A stretch of 34,248 nucleotides of DNA from an uncultured Clostridia bacterium (lineage in GTDB: Bacteria > Bacillota > Clostridia > Lachnospirales > CAG-274). Made by a program: the position numbers and the translations under genes. Location: assembly GCA_947627425.1 (NCBI GenBank), contig CANQVZ010000022.1, forward strand, positions 1-34,248, written 5' to 3'. Positions 33,155-34,248 of this stretch are shown in pieces. The first letter of the stretch is position 1; every line of letters starts with the position of its first letter. The notes under the pieces are model-generated. The model made no database searches, was not told the origin of the DNA, and saw nothing but the letters and a program-made list of their open reading frames with translations.

Positions 33155-34248
33155 ATGTTATCACCTGAAAAAATATTCCATATAAAAGAATCCGGCTCCA
33201 CAATGAAAACCGAAGCTCTTGCCGGACTTACAACATTTATGACTATGGCATATATACTCATGGTCAATTCCAAAATGTTTGCAGAAATTCCGGGGGGGGT
33301 ATCATATAATGCTATATATATTGCGACAGCAATATCCGCTTGTATAGGAACGGTGCTTATAGGACTTCTGGCAAATCTGCCTCTGGCGCAGGCGTCCGCC
33401 ATGGGCTCCAATGCCTTCTTTGTCTATACGGTGTGCTTCGGCTTTGGCTTAAGCTATGCCAATGCGCTGGTGCTCATTCTTATTGACGGCATACTGTTCA
33501 TAATGCTTACGGTCACGGGACTGCGAAAGAAAATATTTGAGGCTATACCGACATCGGTAAGAGTGTCAATCCCCGCAGGTGTCGGACTGTTTATTGCCTT
33601 CATAGGGCTTAAGGATTCCGGCATCGTGGTGGCGGATCCCTCCACATTTGTCAGCCTTGCATCCTTCAACCTTCTTTCCGGAAATGTGGCATGGAAGGAC
33701 ATTATGCCGATGCTTGTAACGCTTTGCGCTTTGACTGCTATAGCAGTCCTGACGTGCAGACGGATAAAGGGTGCCGTGCTCTGGGGCATATTTGGCGGAA
33801 CGCTGCTGTATTATATTCTTGGTTTTACTATTCCCGGATTTTATGAGGGTTTTACAGACAGTCTTAATTTAAACCCGTTTGCGGCATTCGGCGAATTCGG
33901 CACGCAGGCATTTGGCAGAGTTTTTACGGAAGGCTTTGATTTTTCACCATATCTGGCAGAACACAGCAAACCGGAGCTTGCTGTATTGATTGTGACAACT
34001 TCACTTGCATTCTGTCTGGTGGATATGTTTGATACGATAGGCACACTGTATGGAGCCTGTGCAAGGGGAAATCTTCTTACAGAAGAGGGAGAAGTGCCCA
34101 ATATAGATAAGGCAATGCTTGCGGATGCCATAGCCACCACCTGCGGCGCGGTCTGCGGCACATCCACGGTAAGCTCTTATGTGGAGGCTTCCACAGGCAT
34201 TGCGGAGGGCGGGAAGACAGGCATGGCCGCCATGGTGACGGGAGCGCT
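33155..34248 (+). CDS. NCS2-family nucleobase permease, C-terminus outside window
   Basis: 364 codons are visible; the gene runs off the right edge. The start MLSPEKIFHIKESGSTMKTE with LAGLTTFMTMAYILMVN, then AQASAMGSNAFFVYTV, LVDMFDTIGTLYGACAR and GTSTVSSYVEASTGIAEGGK, define the AzgA-like adenine/hypoxanthine/guanine permeases (proton symport). It is a closer match to that group than the permease at 10055. It starts 61 bases after the ABC importer with no terminator between, so it may belong to the same operon. A run of eight G lies in codons 46-48 (33292-33299). Ribosome binding site GAGGGG. Confidence 0.9.
   Translation, partial: MLSPEKIFHIKESGSTMKTEALAGLTTFMTMAYILMVNSKMFAEIPGGVSYNAIYIATAISACIGTVLIGLLANLPLAQASAMGSNAFFVYTVCFGFGLSYANALVLILIDGILFIMLTVTGLRKKIFEAIPTSVRVSIPAGVGLFIAFIGLKDSGIVVADPSTFVSLASFNLLSGNVAWKDIMPMLVTLCALTAIAVLTCRRIKGAVLWGIFGGTLLYYILGFTIPGFYEGFTDSLNLNPFAAFGEFGTQAFGRVFTEGFDFSPYLAEHSKPELAVLIVTTSLAFCLVDMFDTIGTLYGACARGNLLTEEGEVPNIDKAMLADAIATTCGAVCGTSTVSSYVEASTGIAEGGKTGMAAMVTGA

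Noticed and set aside
1..34248. tRNA, rRNA, CRISPR array, IS element or prophage
   Set aside because: No cloverleaf-like gene, repeat-spacer pattern, transposase, integrase or phage structural gene was recognised; the XRE gene is better explained by the restriction-modification locus.

Overview
The window looks like chromosomal DNA of a low-to-medium-GC Gram-positive anaerobe (Bacillota, probably class Clostridia). The reasons are strong AGGAGG-type ribosome binding sites, TTGnnn-17-TATAAT promoters in very AT-rich gaps, frequent ATA/AGA/AGG codons, and families typical of that group (BirA with an N-terminal HTH, NSS transporter, LytTR/GHKL pair, DUF6145- and DUF6485-like small proteins). No rRNA, tRNA or CRISPR array was seen and no phylogenetic marker fixes the genus.

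Layout. 1-1768: 5' part of an aconitase-family hydratase on the minus strand. 1980-7254: minus-strand housekeeping run birA - small conserved protein - dus - secreted M16 metalloprotease, ending in a terminator. 7321-9182: divergent acpS - nnr (holo-ACP synthase and NAD(P)HX repair). 9219-11503: minus-strand purine-type NCS2 permease, with a cre-like palindrome on its promoter, followed by an M23 peptidase whose ribosome binding site can be sealed in a hairpin. 11627-14368: accessory restriction-modification-like locus with a DUF262-HNH nuclease, an EcoRI-family adenine methylase and a divergent XRE regulator around a dense operator. 14518-15741: AAA/DUF4143 ATPase. 15779-19558: Thr/Ser-rich lipoprotein, NSS transporter, beta-carbonic anhydrase and macrodomain protein, each with a clear promoter or terminator.

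19728-23600: a LytTR regulator/GHKL kinase pair preceded by a possible 31-codon leader ORF. It is followed by two short Rhs/YD-repeat core remnants interleaved with two membrane-anchored orphan proteins. This reads as the wreck of a polymorphic-toxin locus with leftover, possibly immunity-type, genes. 23826-24346 holds two small genes.

24411-33093 (probably through the partial NCS2 permease at 33155) is the most interesting part. It is a tightly packed operon: periplasmic-binding-protein lipoprotein, STAS anti-anti-sigma-like protein, and a 951-residue receptor combining a LytS-like membrane region, a Cache-like sensor, HAMP, SpoIIE/PP2C phosphatase and an RsbW-type kinase domain. A DAACS symporter and a one-chain ABC importer (binding lobes + permease + ATPase) follow. 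Both transporters carry an extra domain that aligns by eye with the receptor's HATPase kinase domain but has lost ATP-binding residues: at the N-terminus of the symporter and at the C-terminus of the ABC protein. No sigma factor is encoded. I infer a partner-switching circuit in which the phosphorylation state of the STAS protein acts on transporters rather than on a sigma factor.
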